The notes beneath the pieces were generated by a model. That model searched no databases. It saw nothing but the letters and a program-made list of their open reading frames with translations, and was not told the DNA's origin. Below are positions 1-9,745 of a stretch of 64,000 nucleotides of DNA, in pieces (position 1 is the first letter of the stretch; the number at the start of each line of letters is the position of its first letter). The stretch is from Parasaccharibacter apium (lineage in GTDB: Bacteria > Pseudomonadota > Alphaproteobacteria > Acetobacterales > Acetobacteraceae), in contig NZ_MEJG01000004.1 of the NCBI RefSeq assembly GCF_002592045.1, positions 151,940 to 215,939 of the forward strand, in the 5' to 3' direction. The position numbers and the translations under genes are program-made.

Positions 1-347
1 TGTGCCTTTTTATCATCGCGCTCTTTACTATCTTGGTCTTTTCCACGCTCAATCGCTTATTGGAGGAGAAGAACCCTTTTATCATCCTCTCCACAAGCGG
101 GTTGATAACAGGCTTTGGCTTACAAGCTTTTGTCAATATGGGGTCATCGCTACATTTAATCCCAACTAAAGGGATGACCTTACCGTTTATCTCCTATGGG
201 GGAAGTTCCGCTCTCTCTGTTGCTTTAACAATCGGCATGGCCCTAGCCTTAACACGCCACCGCACAAAGCCAAGCCGTTTTACAACACCATCCTCCAACG
301 CTACCACACACTTAACCGCGCCATCCAAAGAGAATCATAACGTATGA
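1..347 (+). CDS. ftsW: FtsW, lipid II polymerase of the divisome (3' end only)
   Basis: C-terminal part of a SEDS-family septal peptidoglycan polymerase, a multi-pass inner-membrane protein acting with PBP3/FtsI. The reading frame is open from base 3, so the gene starts before the window. The segment NMGSSLHLIPTKGMTLPFIS followed by YGGSS is the diagnostic last periplasmic loop of FtsW/RodA. After it come one final membrane helix and a basic, Ser/Thr-rich cytoplasmic tail. The stop TGA overlaps the ATG of murG (ATGA), so the two are translationally coupled. FtsW rather than RodA is inferred from the dcw-cluster position. Confidence 0.93.
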   Translation, partial: CLFIIALFTILVFSTLNRLLEEKNPFIILSTSGLITGFGLQAFVNMGSSLHLIPTKGMTLPFISYGGSSALSVALTIGMALALTRHRTKPSRFTTPSSNATTHLTAPSKENHNV

Positions 348-1456
348 CAAACGCTCCCATCATCATCGCCGCAGGGGGAACAGGCGGCCATTTTTTCCCC
401 GCTGAAGCTTTGGGGGAAGAGCTCCAACGCCGCGGCTATCCCCTCATCCTCATGACAGACCCACGTCATAATCGCGCCGAGCAGGGTGTTTTTGCACATT
501 ATCCCCGTTATACGCTGGCCAGTAGCGGCGTGGCGGGTAAAAAACCGCTTGATAAATTCAAGGCTATTACGCGCTTATTATGGAGCTGCCTAAAAGCACG
601 CAAGCTCATTGCTGTACATCACCCTACAGCAATTATCGGGTTTGGTGGCTACCCTTCCATCCCTCCACTTTTAGGCAGCCGCCTGCTCTGCCGTAACCGC
701 CCTGCCCTCATCATCCATGAAGGCAACGCCATTCTTGGCCAAGCCAATGCTGTTCTCTCACGCTTTGCCAATGCCATTGCCACCTCCTACCCACAGGTCA
801 TGCGCCTCCCTATTGGGAAAAAGGTCGTCCAAACAGGTATGCCCGTCCGCCCTGCACTTGAAGCCCTAGCTGATGAGCCTTACAGCCCACCCACCCTCCA
901 TACAAATGAGGAGCCCATCCATCTCCTCATCTGGGGTGGCTCTCTTGGTGCGCAGGTTTTTAGTACAGTCGTGCCACAAGCTCTCTGTAACTTACCTCAA
1001 CATATCCGCATCCGCTTACATGTCACCCAGCAAGCCCATGAAGATATGGTCCCCGTATTGACCAACTTGTACAAACAAGTCGGTATTACAGCGCACGTTA
1101 CTCCCTTTATTAATGATGTCGCCTCCGAGCTTAAACAAGCTCATCTCGTCATCGGGCGGGCTGGTGGCTCCTCCGTGGCAGAACTCGCCATAGCAGGACG
1201 CCCCTCCATTATGGTGCCCCTCCCCATTGCTGCCTCTGATGAGCAAGGCTTCAACGCCCAAGCGATGGAGCGCGCAGGCGGGGGCTGGATGATTCGTCAG
1301 CGTGATTTCCAATCTGAAAAACTTTGTGACATGCTCCTCCATCTCTTTGAGCATCCTGATGAGTTGAGCCGTGCTGCCCATGCAGCACGAACCCTCCAAC
1401 AGCGCCACGCTGCAAAAAAACTGGCCGACCTCGTTGAAGCCACTCTAAAAAGCTGA
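344..1456 (+). CDS. murG: MurG, UDP-GlcNAc:lipid I N-acetylglucosaminyltransferase
   Basis: Transfers GlcNAc from UDP-GlcNAc to lipid I to form lipid II on the inner face of the membrane. It is a GT28 enzyme of 370 aa, near the usual length. Visible motifs are GGTGGH (residues 11-16), GFGGYPS (99-105), GGSLGA (198-203) and GRAGGSS (271-277), followed by the sugar-nucleotide site EQGFNA. The loop usually read as HEQN is HEGN here (125-128), a Q-to-G change in an otherwise ordinary protein. It starts in an ATGA overlap with ftsW and is followed 39 bases later by murC. Confidence 0.96.
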   Translation: MTNAPIIIAAGGTGGHFFPAEALGEELQRRGYPLILMTDPRHNRAEQGVFAHYPRYTLASSGVAGKKPLDKFKAITRLLWSCLKARKLIAVHHPTAIIGFGGYPSIPPLLGSRLLCRNRPALIIHEGNAILGQANAVLSRFANAIATSYPQVMRLPIGKKVVQTGMPVRPALEALADEPYSPPTLHTNEEPIHLLIWGGSLGAQVFSTVVPQALCNLPQHIRIRLHVTQQAHEDMVPVLTNLYKQVGITAHVTPFINDVASELKQAHLVIGRAGGSSVAELAIAGRPSIMVPLPIAASDEQGFNAQAMERAGGGWMIRQRDFQSEKLCDMLLHLFEHPDELSRAAHAARTLQQRHAAKKLADLVEATLKS

Positions 1457-1495
1457 TTATCTGCCCTTCCCCCTCATTAATTGGAGTAACCCTTC

Positions 1496-2914
1496 ATGCG
1501 CACATTACCCCTTAACCTGGGCTTGATCCATTTTGTTGGTATTGGGGGCATTGGCATGTCCGGCATTGCAGAAGTACTGCATCTGCTGGGTTATAAGGTG
1601 CAGGGGTCTGACATTGCCGAGAATGCGAATGTCCAACGTCTTCGCAAAGCAGGGATCACCGTCCATATCGGCCATGATGCCGCTAATCTGGGTGAAGCAC
1701 GCGTGGTAGTGACCTCCACAGCGGTTAAACGTGATAACCCAGAGGTTGTTGCCGCACGCGCCCGGCTCATCCCCGTTGTAAGACGGGCCGAGATGCTCGC
1801 CGAACTCATGCGCCTGCGCTGGGCCATCGCCATTGGGGGGACGCACGGCAAAACCACCACCACCAGCCTTGTGGCCTGCGTGCTAGAGCAAGCCAAGCTG
1901 GACCCGACCGTCATCAATGGCGGAATCATCGAGGCTTACGGCACCAATACCCGCATGGGTGCTGGGGATTGGATGGTCGTAGAAGCTGATGAGAGTGACG
2001 GCTCCTTCCTCCGCTTGCCGGCTATCATCGCCGTTGTTACCAATATGGACCCCGAACATCTGGACCATTGGGGCTCTGATGAGGCTATGGAGGCAGGCTA
2101 CCGGCAATTTGTCTCCAACATTCCCTTTTATGGTTTTGCCGTCTTATGTGTGGACCATCCACGCGTCCAACAGATGATCCCTCAACTCTCTGATCATCGC
2201 CTCATTACCTACGGCTTCAGCCCGCAGGCGGATGTCCGGGCCGAAATCACCGGGACAGATAGTGAGGGCGTCACCTTCCACGTCACCATCACAGACCGTA
2301 CCGCTAACACCCAGCGGCGTGCAGGGCCGTTCCATCTCCCCATGTTTGGCCATCATAATGTCCTCAATGCTGTAGCTGCCATTGCCGTAGCTTTAGAGAT
2401 GGACATTCCCGATACGGTCATCGCCGATGCTCTTGGCGGCTTCCGCGGAGTGCAACGCCGCTTTACCCTCACCGGGACATGGAATAACGTAAAAATCATT
2501 GATGATTACGGCCATCATCCTGTTGAAATCGCCGCTGTATTAAAAGCCGCGCGACAAGCTGGGGCAAAACACGTTATTGCTGTGATACAACCTCATCGTT
2601 ATTCCCGCTTGCAAGCCCTCTTTAACGACTTCTGCACCTGTATGAATGATGCTGATACCGTCATCGTTGCTGATGTCTATGCCGCAGGGGAACCCCCCCT
2701 TGAGGGCGTTGGGCGTGATCAGTTGGTCGAAGGGCTACGCGAGCGTGGACACCGCCATGTTCTGCCCCTCCCTTCGGAAAAAGACCTCGCTGCCTTAATT
2801 GCAGACATTGCCGTACCGGGGGATTATGTCCTCTGCTTAGGCGCAGGCTCCATCACCCATTGGGCAAAAGCCCTCCCTGCTCAGCTCGCTGCGCATAAAC
2901 CGGAGAGCTTATGA
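1496..2914 (+). CDS. murC: MurC, UDP-MurNAc:L-alanine ligase
   Basis: Cytoplasmic ATP-dependent ligase adding L-Ala to UDP-MurNAc, the first step of stem-peptide synthesis. The 472 aa contain the N-terminal UDP-binding Rossmann motif GIGGIG (15-20), the ATP P-loop GTHGKTTT (115-122), EADESDGS (163-170), the central [10 protein letters not shown] and the C-terminal-domain motif DDYGHHP near residue 330, all typical of Mur ligases and specifically MurC. A GGAG ribosome site precedes the ATG. The last bases overlap murB in an ATGA junction. Confidence 0.97.
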   Translation: MRTLPLNLGLIHFVGIGGIGMSGIAEVLHLLGYKVQGSDIAENANVQRLRKAGITVHIGHDAANLGEARVVVTSTAVKRDNPEVVAARARLIPVVRRAEMLAELMRLRWAIAIGGTHGKTTTTSLVACVLEQAKLDPTVINGGIIEAYGTNTRMGAGDWMVVEADESDGSFLRLPAIIAVVTNMDPEHLDHWGSDEAMEAGYRQFVSNIPFYGFAVLCVDHPRVQQMIPQLSDHRLITYGFSPQADVRAEITGTDSEGVTFHVTITDRTANTQRRAGPFHLPMFGHHNVLNAVAAIAVALEMDIPDTVIADALGGFRGVQRRFTLTGTWNNVKIIDDYGHHPVEIAAVLKAARQAGAKHVIAVIQPHRYSRLQALFNDFCTCMNDADTVIVADVYAAGEPPLEGVGRDQLVEGLRERGHRHVLPLPSEKDLAALIADIAVPGDYVLCLGAGSITHWAKALPAQLAAHKPESL

Positions 2915-3819
2915 CCAGTACAGCCCCTTTCCAGCCGCTCCGTGGCAGGCTGAAAGCCGATGTCCCCCTTGCCCCGCGCAGTTGGTTCCGCACTGGGGGG
3001 CAGGCGGACTGGCTCTTTGTCCCACAAGATGAAGAAGACCTCGCCACAGCTCTACAGCAAAGCCCGCCTAATATGCCCCTTACCGTCTTGGGGGCGTGCT
3101 CTAACATCATCATTCGCGATGGCGGATTAGCCGGGCTAACGCTGCGCCTCGCCGGTGGTTTTGCCCAGATTGAAGCTGATGGTGATGGCCTCATCGCCGG
3201 GGCGGCAGCACTGGATAGCAGCGTGGCAGAAACCGCCGCCCGCGCTGGGATGGCAGGCTTTGCCTTTCTCTCCACCATTCCCGGCTCTATTGGCGGGGCA
3301 GTACGGATGAATGCCGGGGCTTATGAGAGGGATATGGCCTCCTTGTTAGATTGGGTTGAGATTCTCACGCGTGAGGGCACATATCAACGCCTCCCCGCAG
3401 CGGATTTGCACATGGGCTACCGCCATACAACCCTGCCAGACGGTGCCATCGTCCTCCGCGCTCGTCTCAAAGCCCAAGGGGCGGAAGACCCCGCCCTCAT
3501 CCAAGAAGCGATGCACGTTATGCGGGCTAAACGCGAGGCCAGCCAGCCTTTACGCGCTCGTACTGGTGGCTCGACCTTCCGTAACCCAGAGGGTCATAAA
3601 GCATGGGAGCTGATAGACGCCGCTGGCTGCCGTGGGTTGCGTCATGGTGGGGCACAAATAAGTGAAAAACACTGCAATTTTATGCTCAATACAGGCCACG
3701 CCACCAGCACCGAGCTAGAGGACCTTGGCGAGATGGTCCGCGCCCGCGTGCTAGCACAAAGCGGTATAGAGCTACAATGGGAAATTAAACGGCTAGGCCG
3801 CCTCTCTCATCCAGCATGA
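2911..3819 (+). CDS. murB: MurB, UDP-N-acetylenolpyruvoylglucosamine reductase
   Basis: FAD- and NADPH-dependent enzyme reducing UDP-GlcNAc-enolpyruvate to UDP-MurNAc. The 302 aa show the FAD-binding PCMH region with [14 protein letters not shown] (125-138), the catalytic serine in GGSTFRNP (about residue 220), and the C-terminal catalytic glutamate region [10 protein letters not shown]. The gene lies between murC (ATGA overlap) and ddl, the usual alphaproteobacterial dcw order, and is certainly co-transcribed with them. Confidence 0.96.
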   Translation: MTSTAPFQPLRGRLKADVPLAPRSWFRTGGQADWLFVPQDEEDLATALQQSPPNMPLTVLGACSNIIIRDGGLAGLTLRLAGGFAQIEADGDGLIAGAAALDSSVAETAARAGMAGFAFLSTIPGSIGGAVRMNAGAYERDMASLLDWVEILTREGTYQRLPAADLHMGYRHTTLPDGAIVLRARLKAQGAEDPALIQEAMHVMRAKREASQPLRARTGGSTFRNPEGHKAWELIDAAGCRGLRHGGAQISEKHCNFMLNTGHATSTELEDLGEMVRARVLAQSGIELQWEIKRLGRLSHPA

Positions 3820-3832
3820 TGAAGTTTTGAGT

Positions 3833-4825
3833 ATGACGCAGCACTTATCCTCCTCTCCGACCTCACAGTCTGTAGCCGTTCTTATGGGCGGGACCTCCAG
3901 CGAGCGCAGTGTAAGCCTCTCCAGCGGCAAAGCCGTCACAGCGGCTTTAAAAGAAGCCGGACATCACGTCCACGCGCTTGATGTCGGGCCGGACATCACC
4001 ACGACCATCGCCGCGTTAAAAGCCTGCCGCCCAACAGTTGTCTTTAATGCGCTGCATGGCCCCGGTGGGGAGGATGGTGCCATTCAGGGCGTGTTAGAAT
4101 GGCTAGGCCTGCCCTACACACATTCCGGCATTTTAGCCTCGGCAATAGCGATGAATAAGGCCACCACCCGCATGGCCCTCCAAGCAGCTGGCCTACCCGT
4201 GGCAGAGGGCTGCCTCATCACCCCCGCCGCCCTTATTGACCGTGCCCCCCTTCCTGCGCCTTATGTTCTCAAACCAGTCGCCGAAGGCTCCTCTGTTGGG
4301 GTGCATATTCTCCATCAAGATGATGAATCAACACGCCGCACGATTGCGGAATCATGGACCTATGGCCCACAGATTTTGGCTGAACACTTCATCCCCGGGC
4401 GGGAACTGACCGTAGCTGTGTTGGGGGATACCCCCCTCGCTGTAACAGAAATTCTCCCCCAAGAAGGCGGGGGATTCTATGACTTCGCTGCAAAATATCA
4501 GGCGAATGGCTCCCGCCATATCATTCCCGCCCCCCTGCCCACATCCATCACTGAGCGCGCCCTCGCCCTAGCATGCCAAGCTCATCATGCCCTTGGCTGC
4601 AAGGGGGCAAGCCGGACTGATTATCGCTATGATGAGCAAACTCATCAGCTCGTGATTTTGGAGGTCAATACCCAACCGGGGATGACAGCAACCTCCCTCC
4701 TGCCAGAGCAAGCCGCCGCGCGTGGGGTCAACTACCCGCAACTTTGTGATTGGTTGATCAAAGACGCGCTGGGCCAAGCAAGCCCCCTTACCCTTACATC
4801 TCTACCTTCGACACATACAGCCTAA
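3833..4825 (+). CDS. ddl: D-alanine--D-alanine ligase
   Basis: ATP-grasp ligase making D-Ala-D-Ala for the muropeptide. Visible are the N-terminal MGGTSSERSVSLSSG, the substrate loop HGPGGEDGAIQG, the ATP-grasp segment VLKPVAEGSSVGV, and the metal-binding end EVNTQPGMT. The frame could also open at a TTG six bases upstream (3827), but the ATG at 3833 is preferred. No strong ribosome site precedes either, suggesting coupling to murB, whose stop is 13 bases upstream. About 330 aa, slightly longer than average because of a low-complexity C-terminal tail. Confidence 0.95.
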   Translation: MTQHLSSSPTSQSVAVLMGGTSSERSVSLSSGKAVTAALKEAGHHVHALDVGPDITTTIAALKACRPTVVFNALHGPGGEDGAIQGVLEWLGLPYTHSGILASAIAMNKATTRMALQAAGLPVAEGCLITPAALIDRAPLPAPYVLKPVAEGSSVGVHILHQDDESTRRTIAESWTYGPQILAEHFIPGRELTVAVLGDTPLAVTEILPQEGGGFYDFAAKYQANGSRHIIPAPLPTSITERALALACQAHHALGCKGASRTDYRYDEQTHQLVILEVNTQPGMTATSLLPEQAAARGVNYPQLCDWLIKDALGQASPLTLTSLPSTHTA

Positions 4826-4831
4826 CACCCT

Positions 4832-5725
4832 ATGGCGTTTTTCTTCAAAAAACGGCCTCACATGCCGCTAGACCCTTACGAGGACCGCCCCTCTCGCCTC
4901 TTTCTCTTTTGGCAGCGTCAAAAGATGATTCTCCGGCGATTGAGCATTGTCATACTCGTTACCGTCCTCCTCGCTGGGGCTGGCTGGCTGGCATGGCTCA
5001 GCCTAGGAGGCCATGCTTTTACCAACGCCTTAACCGAACGCTTCGCCCAGCTAGACCCCCTCCGCATCCGTCACATCACCATAACAGGCCGCCATTTAAC
5101 TGATGAAAGCGACGTGATGGAGGCCCTCGGCACGGGCTTAGACCATTCGCTCTTCGGTTTCTCCGTAGAGGATGCCCGCAAACGCCTTGATAAACTACCC
5201 TTTATTGAGCATTCGACCGTCGAGCGTCATCTACCCGATACAGTCCTCATCACGTTGGAAGAAAAACACCCTATCGCCATCTGGCAGATTGATGGCCATT
5301 TCATCCTCATCAACCAAAAAGGCGATAATGTCTCCCAGCAAGAGCTTACCGCACATAACCGCTCTGCTTTTCGCAAATTACCACTCGTTGTCGGGGCTGG
5401 GGCCAATTTAGAAGCCGCCTCTATTTTAGGGTTATTAGACCATTATCCCGACATTAATAGCCATGTTCTTGCCTTCATCCGTATCGGACAAAGACGTTGG
5501 AATATTCTAATGCAAAATGGCACAACCCTCCTCCTGCCCGAAGGGGCAGAGGCTGCCGCTTTGGAGCGTCTGCATAGTTACCAAACGGAGTACCAACTCC
5601 TTGACCGTCCCTTAAAGACCATTGACATGCGCCTACCCGATCGTATGGTCATTCATCCCGCTACCCCCAGTACTGACCAGGATAACCCAACACCATCGTC
5701 CACGCCGCCGACAATTGGACATTAA
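4832..5725 (+). CDS. ftsQ: FtsQ, cell-division protein
   Basis: Bitopic divisome scaffold linking early and late division proteins. It has a short basic cytoplasmic tail (1-36), one transmembrane helix (about 37-57), and a periplasmic POTRA domain starting at IRHITITGRHLT (about 79-90). The FtsQ segment PFIEHSTVERHLPDTV and then EEKHPIAIWQ follow. The C-terminal 20 residues are a Thr/Pro-rich tail. It lies 6 bases after ddl and 6 before ftsA, so is part of one dense transcript. Confidence 0.94.
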   Translation: MAFFFKKRPHMPLDPYEDRPSRLFLFWQRQKMILRRLSIVILVTVLLAGAGWLAWLSLGGHAFTNALTERFAQLDPLRIRHITITGRHLTDESDVMEALGTGLDHSLFGFSVEDARKRLDKLPFIEHSTVERHLPDTVLITLEEKHPIAIWQIDGHFILINQKGDNVSQQELTAHNRSAFRKLPLVVGAGANLEAASILGLLDHYPDINSHVLAFIRIGQRRWNILMQNGTTLLLPEGAEAAALERLHSYQTEYQLLDRPLKTIDMRLPDRMVIHPATPSTDQDNPTPSSTPPTIGH

Positions 5726-5731
5726 GCCATT

Positions 5732-7063
5732 ATGACATCTTCCCTCCCCTCACATACACAGGCTCTTCCCGTCCCCCAGCAGGATCGTGCCGTCCTCCCC
5801 ATCCTCCCCTCAGAGGAGCAACAAGGCTTTGTTTGGACCCCCGGTTTAAAGGCGGTCTTGGATATTGGTTCCACCAAAATCACCTGCTTGATCGGACAAG
5901 GCTTAAAAAATGGGGGCTTACGTGTTCTTAGTTGGGGATGGAGACGCTCCGAGGGGGTTAATTCTGGCGCGATTGTTGATACAGCAAAGCTAGAGCGTGT
6001 TATCCGCGCTACCGTCGGTGATGCAGAACGAAAAATTAGCCGTCGTATTCGAGATGTAACCGTCAATCTTTCCTGTGGTGCTCCCCGCAGTTACCATCTT
6101 GATACCTATCTCTCCCCCAATGGACGAGAAGTTGATGAAGCAGACTTACAAGAGCTTTACGAACAAGCCCGCTATGACGCTATAGAAACCGATCGCCGCA
6201 TCATCCATGCTATGCCGCTAGGCTTTAACATTGATGAGAGCATCACCGTCCTCAACCCTTGTGGCCATCAATGCGAAAGATTAATGGGCAAGTTTCATAT
6301 TATTGATGCCCAAACAAGTGTGATCCACACATTAGATGCCGTCCTACAGCGGGCTGAGCTTCGCGCTATTGATATACTCTCCAGCCCCATTGCCTCCGGC
6401 ATCGCCGTGACGGACCATGACGAGCGCGACCTTGGCGTAACTGTCGTCGATATGGGGGCAGGCACTACGACATTGGCTGTTTTTGCCCGTGGGCGTGTCC
6501 TTTATACACGGCATATTCGGGTGGGTAGCCATCATATCACACGCGATATTGCCCTTGCTCTTTCAATCCCCATCGACGCGGCAGAACGTCTTAAAACACT
6601 CTATGGCGTAGCATATGCTTCCGCTGATGATGCCAGCCTTCCCATTGCCCTTCCTCTCTCGCATCATAATGGCATACGCCAAATTACACGGGCCGATATT
6701 GTCCGCGCTATCGCCCCCCGCGTAGAAGAGACATTAGAGATGCTCCGCCACGAGCTTAACGGCGCAGGCCTTGGCCGCCCCGCAGAAGGCCGCGTTGTCC
6801 TCACAGGCGGTGGGGCTTTGCTCAACGGTCTTGATAGCGTCGCCGCAGAAATCTTAAACCGCCCCGTCCAAGTTCGTCCTCCCAGTGGGATACGTGGTTT
6901 ACCAGAATCCAGCCATCCCTCCATATGGGCAGGGTTTTCTACCGCGGCAGGCTTATTGGCTTGGTCCGCTGGCGCGCGCAGTAGCTTTTGCCTAGCAGAA
7001 CAACACGCCCCTACACGCGGGCTTGGTAAACGACTAGCTGGCCTATTGCGCAAAAAACTATAA
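5732..7063 (+). CDS. ftsA: FtsA, actin-like membrane tether of FtsZ
   Basis: Peripheral membrane ATPase of the actin/Hsp70 fold that anchors FtsZ and recruits the divisome. Motifs are phosphate-1 LDIGSTKITCLIG (about 43-55), phosphate-2 VVDMGAGTTTLAVF in the middle, and the adenosine motif VVLTGGGALLNGL (about 360). The C-terminus RLAGLLRKKL is a basic amphipathic membrane-targeting helix. The N-terminus carries about 35 extra Pro/Gln-rich residues compared with the E. coli protein. 128 bases separate it from ftsZ. Confidence 0.96.
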   Translation: MTSSLPSHTQALPVPQQDRAVLPILPSEEQQGFVWTPGLKAVLDIGSTKITCLIGQGLKNGGLRVLSWGWRRSEGVNSGAIVDTAKLERVIRATVGDAERKISRRIRDVTVNLSCGAPRSYHLDTYLSPNGREVDEADLQELYEQARYDAIETDRRIIHAMPLGFNIDESITVLNPCGHQCERLMGKFHIIDAQTSVIHTLDAVLQRAELRAIDILSSPIASGIAVTDHDERDLGVTVVDMGAGTTTLAVFARGRVLYTRHIRVGSHHITRDIALALSIPIDAAERLKTLYGVAYASADDASLPIALPLSHHNGIRQITRADIVRAIAPRVEETLEMLRHELNGAGLGRPAEGRVVLTGGGALLNGLDSVAAEILNRPVQVRPPSGIRGLPESSHPSIWAGFSTAAGLLAWSAGARSSFCLAEQHAPTRGLGKRLAGLLRKKL

Positions 7064-7191
7064 TTTGGTTAGGATAATCAATATTTAAGGTTACATTTGT
7101 AAGCTCAGATGGTAGCCTACCACTACTTTGTAGCTGCCGTGTATTTTCTACGGTCCGCCTCGTACATAACCCCAGCCGGAGCAAGATCATT

Positions 7192-8622
7192 ATGTCATTA
7201 ACGCTGACACCAACCACCCCCGGTTTGAGTGCTGTAAGCCCCCCACGTATTACTGTTATTGGGGTTGGCGGCGGCGGTGTTAATGCCGTTAATAACATGA
7301 TCACCAGCCAATTGCGCGGGGTCAATTTTATCGCGGCTAATACGGATGCCCAACAGCTAGCCCTCTCCAAAGCAGAGACACGCCTACAGCTCGGCCCCAC
7401 CTTAACGCGCGGTCTGGGGGCCGGTGCTAAACCAGAAGTTGGTCGCCAATCCGCCGAAGAAGTGGAAGATGAGATCCGCCAACATCTCGAAGGGGTGGAC
7501 CTCGTTTTCGTCACCGCTGGTATGGGCGGGGGGACAGGGACTGGTGCCGCCCCTGTGGTTGCACGTATTGCCCATGAGACCGGTGCTCTAACCATTGGCG
7601 TTGTTTCCAAACCATTTGATTTCGAAGGCTCCCGCCGAGGGCGCGCTGCTGCAGCCGGCATTGCCGAGCTGGAAAAATACGTTGATACTTTACTCGTTAT
7701 CCCCAACCAAAATCTTTTCGGCAGTGCCTCTCTGACAACCTCGTTGGTTGAGGCCTTCGCTATGGCGGATGATGTCCTCTATAGCGGTGTACGCAGTGTT
7801 ACGGACCTCATGGTCGAAGCCGGCTATCAAAATCTCGACTTTGCTGATGTCCGTACCGTCATGAGCGGTATGGGCAAGGCAATGATGGGTATTGGGACAG
7901 CCTCCGCCGAAGAAGATGGCGAGGATTGGGCCATTACAGCTGCTGAGCGTGCTATTTCTAACCCTCTATTAGAGGAAACCTCTATTAAGGGGGCCCGTGC
8001 TTTGCTGGTCAATGTCACGCTAGGGCCAGATATGAGCTTACTTGCCTATAACCAAATTATGAATCTCATTCGCGAGACAGCGGATTGCGATGACGAAGAG
8101 ATTAATAGCGGCTTTGTCGTCAATGAGAATATGAAAGGCAAAGTACAAGTCTCTGTTATTGCCACGGGGCTAGATGGCCGGCTCCATGCCGTTACACGGG
8201 AGGGTGATACTGCCGAAACCCCAACCGCAGAAACACCCTCTCACCCACAAAAAGACGATACATCAACTGTAGCTGAGACAAACCCCTCATCCTCCAGCCC
8301 CGCTGAGGCCCAAACCTCTGAGCCTCATGCTGAGGATATTCCTCACCAGATTGCTGGCAGCTCCATCCCCCTAGCCTCCCATAATGCCCTTTACACTCCG
8401 CAAGAGCGTGAATCTCTGGAAGTTTCGCGCCCTCAAGAGGACGCTACACAAACAGGTGGTGGGCTTTTTAGCCGCTTTTTTCGGACCCGCCCTACCCCTG
8501 AGGCAGAGCGTAAAACCCCCACCCCACCCACGGAGCCAAAGCGGCATGACCAGCCCCTTCCCCCAAATGAGGAAGATGACCTAAACATCCCAACCTATTT
8601 ACGACGCGGCCCTAAATCATAA
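7192..8622 (+). CDS. ftsZ: FtsZ, tubulin-like division GTPase
   Basis: Polymerising GTPase that forms the Z-ring. The GTPase domain (about 20-330) shows GVGGGGVN (24-31), NTDAQQL (50-56) and the tubulin signature GGGTGTG (112-118). A long acidic, Pro/Ser/Thr-rich linker follows (about 331-460). The C-terminal peptide LNIPTYLRRGPKS binds FtsA and matches the alphaproteobacterial form. The 128-base gap upstream suggests an additional promoter, but I could not define one with confidence. Confidence 0.97.
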   Translation: MSLTLTPTTPGLSAVSPPRITVIGVGGGGVNAVNNMITSQLRGVNFIAANTDAQQLALSKAETRLQLGPTLTRGLGAGAKPEVGRQSAEEVEDEIRQHLEGVDLVFVTAGMGGGTGTGAAPVVARIAHETGALTIGVVSKPFDFEGSRRGRAAAAGIAELEKYVDTLLVIPNQNLFGSASLTTSLVEAFAMADDVLYSGVRSVTDLMVEAGYQNLDFADVRTVMSGMGKAMMGIGTASAEEDGEDWAITAAERAISNPLLEETSIKGARALLVNVTLGPDMSLLAYNQIMNLIRETADCDDEEINSGFVVNENMKGKVQVSVIATGLDGRLHAVTREGDTAETPTAETPSHPQKDDTSTVAETNPSSSSPAEAQTSEPHAEDIPHQIAGSSIPLASHNALYTPQERESLEVSRPQEDATQTGGGLFSRFFRTRPTPEAERKTPTPPTEPKRHDQPLPPNEEDDLNIPTYLRRGPKS

Positions 8623-8686
8623 CAAAGCCTAGGGACAGAGCCCTTGTCGTTATCAGGCTTGTTCTATCACGTTGGATGAGGCTCGC

Positions 8687-9745
8687 ATGCTTGCGCAACC
8701 TGCTTATATGGAACCTACAACATATCGCAGGTTGCGCCTGCCTCACCCCAAAAAGCATCGTCGCCCTCTCCAACAAACTACATTAAAACACGCGATCCAT
8801 TGTCGGGGTGTCGGTTTACATAGCGGCCGCCCCGTTACCCTACGGCTTATCCCGGCCCCCGCTCATACAGGCTTACGCTTCCAACGTTTGGATTGCCCCG
8901 GTACCCCTTCCTTCCGTCTCACGCCAGAATGCATCATCAATAGCCCTCTAGCGACGGTCGCCTCTGCGCCTGGGCAAACGGGGCTTCACATCGCCACGAT
9001 TGAACATCTCCTTGCGGCTCTTCATGCCTGCAAAATTGATAATCTTCTTATCCAGGTCGATGATGCAGAACTCCCCATTTTAGATGGCTGTGCCTCGTCT
9101 TTTCTCTTCCTCTTAGAAGCCGCAGGCCGTACCGCTCTCAACGCACCTCGCCACATCATTCACATCTGCCGTCCCGTTTCTGTACAGGGGAAAAATGGGG
9201 CTTATGCTCGTCTTGCACCGCACCATACTGGGCACCTTCATCTCTCTTTAAGTATCGACTTCCCCGCCCCGGCTATTGGCCAGCAATCTTATGCACTAAC
9301 ACTGGCTAAAGAGCCTTTTAAACGCGATATCGCCTTCGCCCGCACCTTTGTAAACTACGAAGATATTGCCCCCCTTCATGCTCAAGGCCTCGCCCTTGGG
9401 GGAACCCTAGAGAACGCTTTGGTCATCCAACATGACCATGCCCTCAACCCTGGCGGTATGCGCCGTCCTGATGAATGTGTCCGCCATAAAATGCTTGATG
9501 CAATTGGGGACCTTTATTGTGCTGGTTATGGTCTCTCCGGCCAATTTGAGGGGTATAAAACAGGCCATGCCCTTAATAACCAACTTTTGCGTGCGGTGTT
9601 ATCATCTCGCAATAACTGGCAGTTTATTGCAGATTCCGCACCTGACCTTCCTTTACCTAGGAAGAATATCAGGCTAAAGGAAAAGAACCCTCTTCCCCTA
9701 GAAAACTCCCATGCTATAAGAAAATCATGGTCAGCAGCATCCTAA
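8687..9745 (+). CDS. lpxC: LpxC, UDP-3-O-acyl-N-acetylglucosamine deacetylase
   Basis: Zn-dependent deacetylase and committed step of lipid A synthesis. Zinc ligands are visible in TIEHLLAALHA and in HKMLDAIGDL; the family segment GVGLHSG opens the domain. The ATG at 8687 is chosen because GGATGAG lies 6 bases upstream of it; a TTG at 8672 would add five residues. Either way the N-terminus has about 25 more basic residues than E. coli LpxC. The small inverted repeat AAGCCT/AGGCTT between ftsZ and lpxC is of unknown role. The 3' end overlaps bamD. Confidence 0.95.
   Translation: MLAQPAYMEPTTYRRLRLPHPKKHRRPLQQTTLKHAIHCRGVGLHSGRPVTLRLIPAPAHTGLRFQRLDCPGTPSFRLTPECIINSPLATVASAPGQTGLHIATIEHLLAALHACKIDNLLIQVDDAELPILDGCASSFLFLLEAAGRTALNAPRHIIHICRPVSVQGKNGAYARLAPHHTGHLHLSLSIDFPAPAIGQQSYALTLAKEPFKRDIAFARTFVNYEDIAPLHAQGLALGGTLENALVIQHDHALNPGGMRRPDECVRHKMLDAIGDLYCAGYGLSGQFEGYKTGHALNNQLLRAVLSSRNNWQFIADSAPDLPLPRKNIRLKEKNPLPLENSHAIRKSWSAAS

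Noticed and set aside
7011..7706. 231-aa minus-strand frame opposite ftsA/ftsZ
   Set aside because: Lies antisense to strongly conserved coding sequence; Ser/Pro/Arg-rich translation with no domain. A shadow frame.
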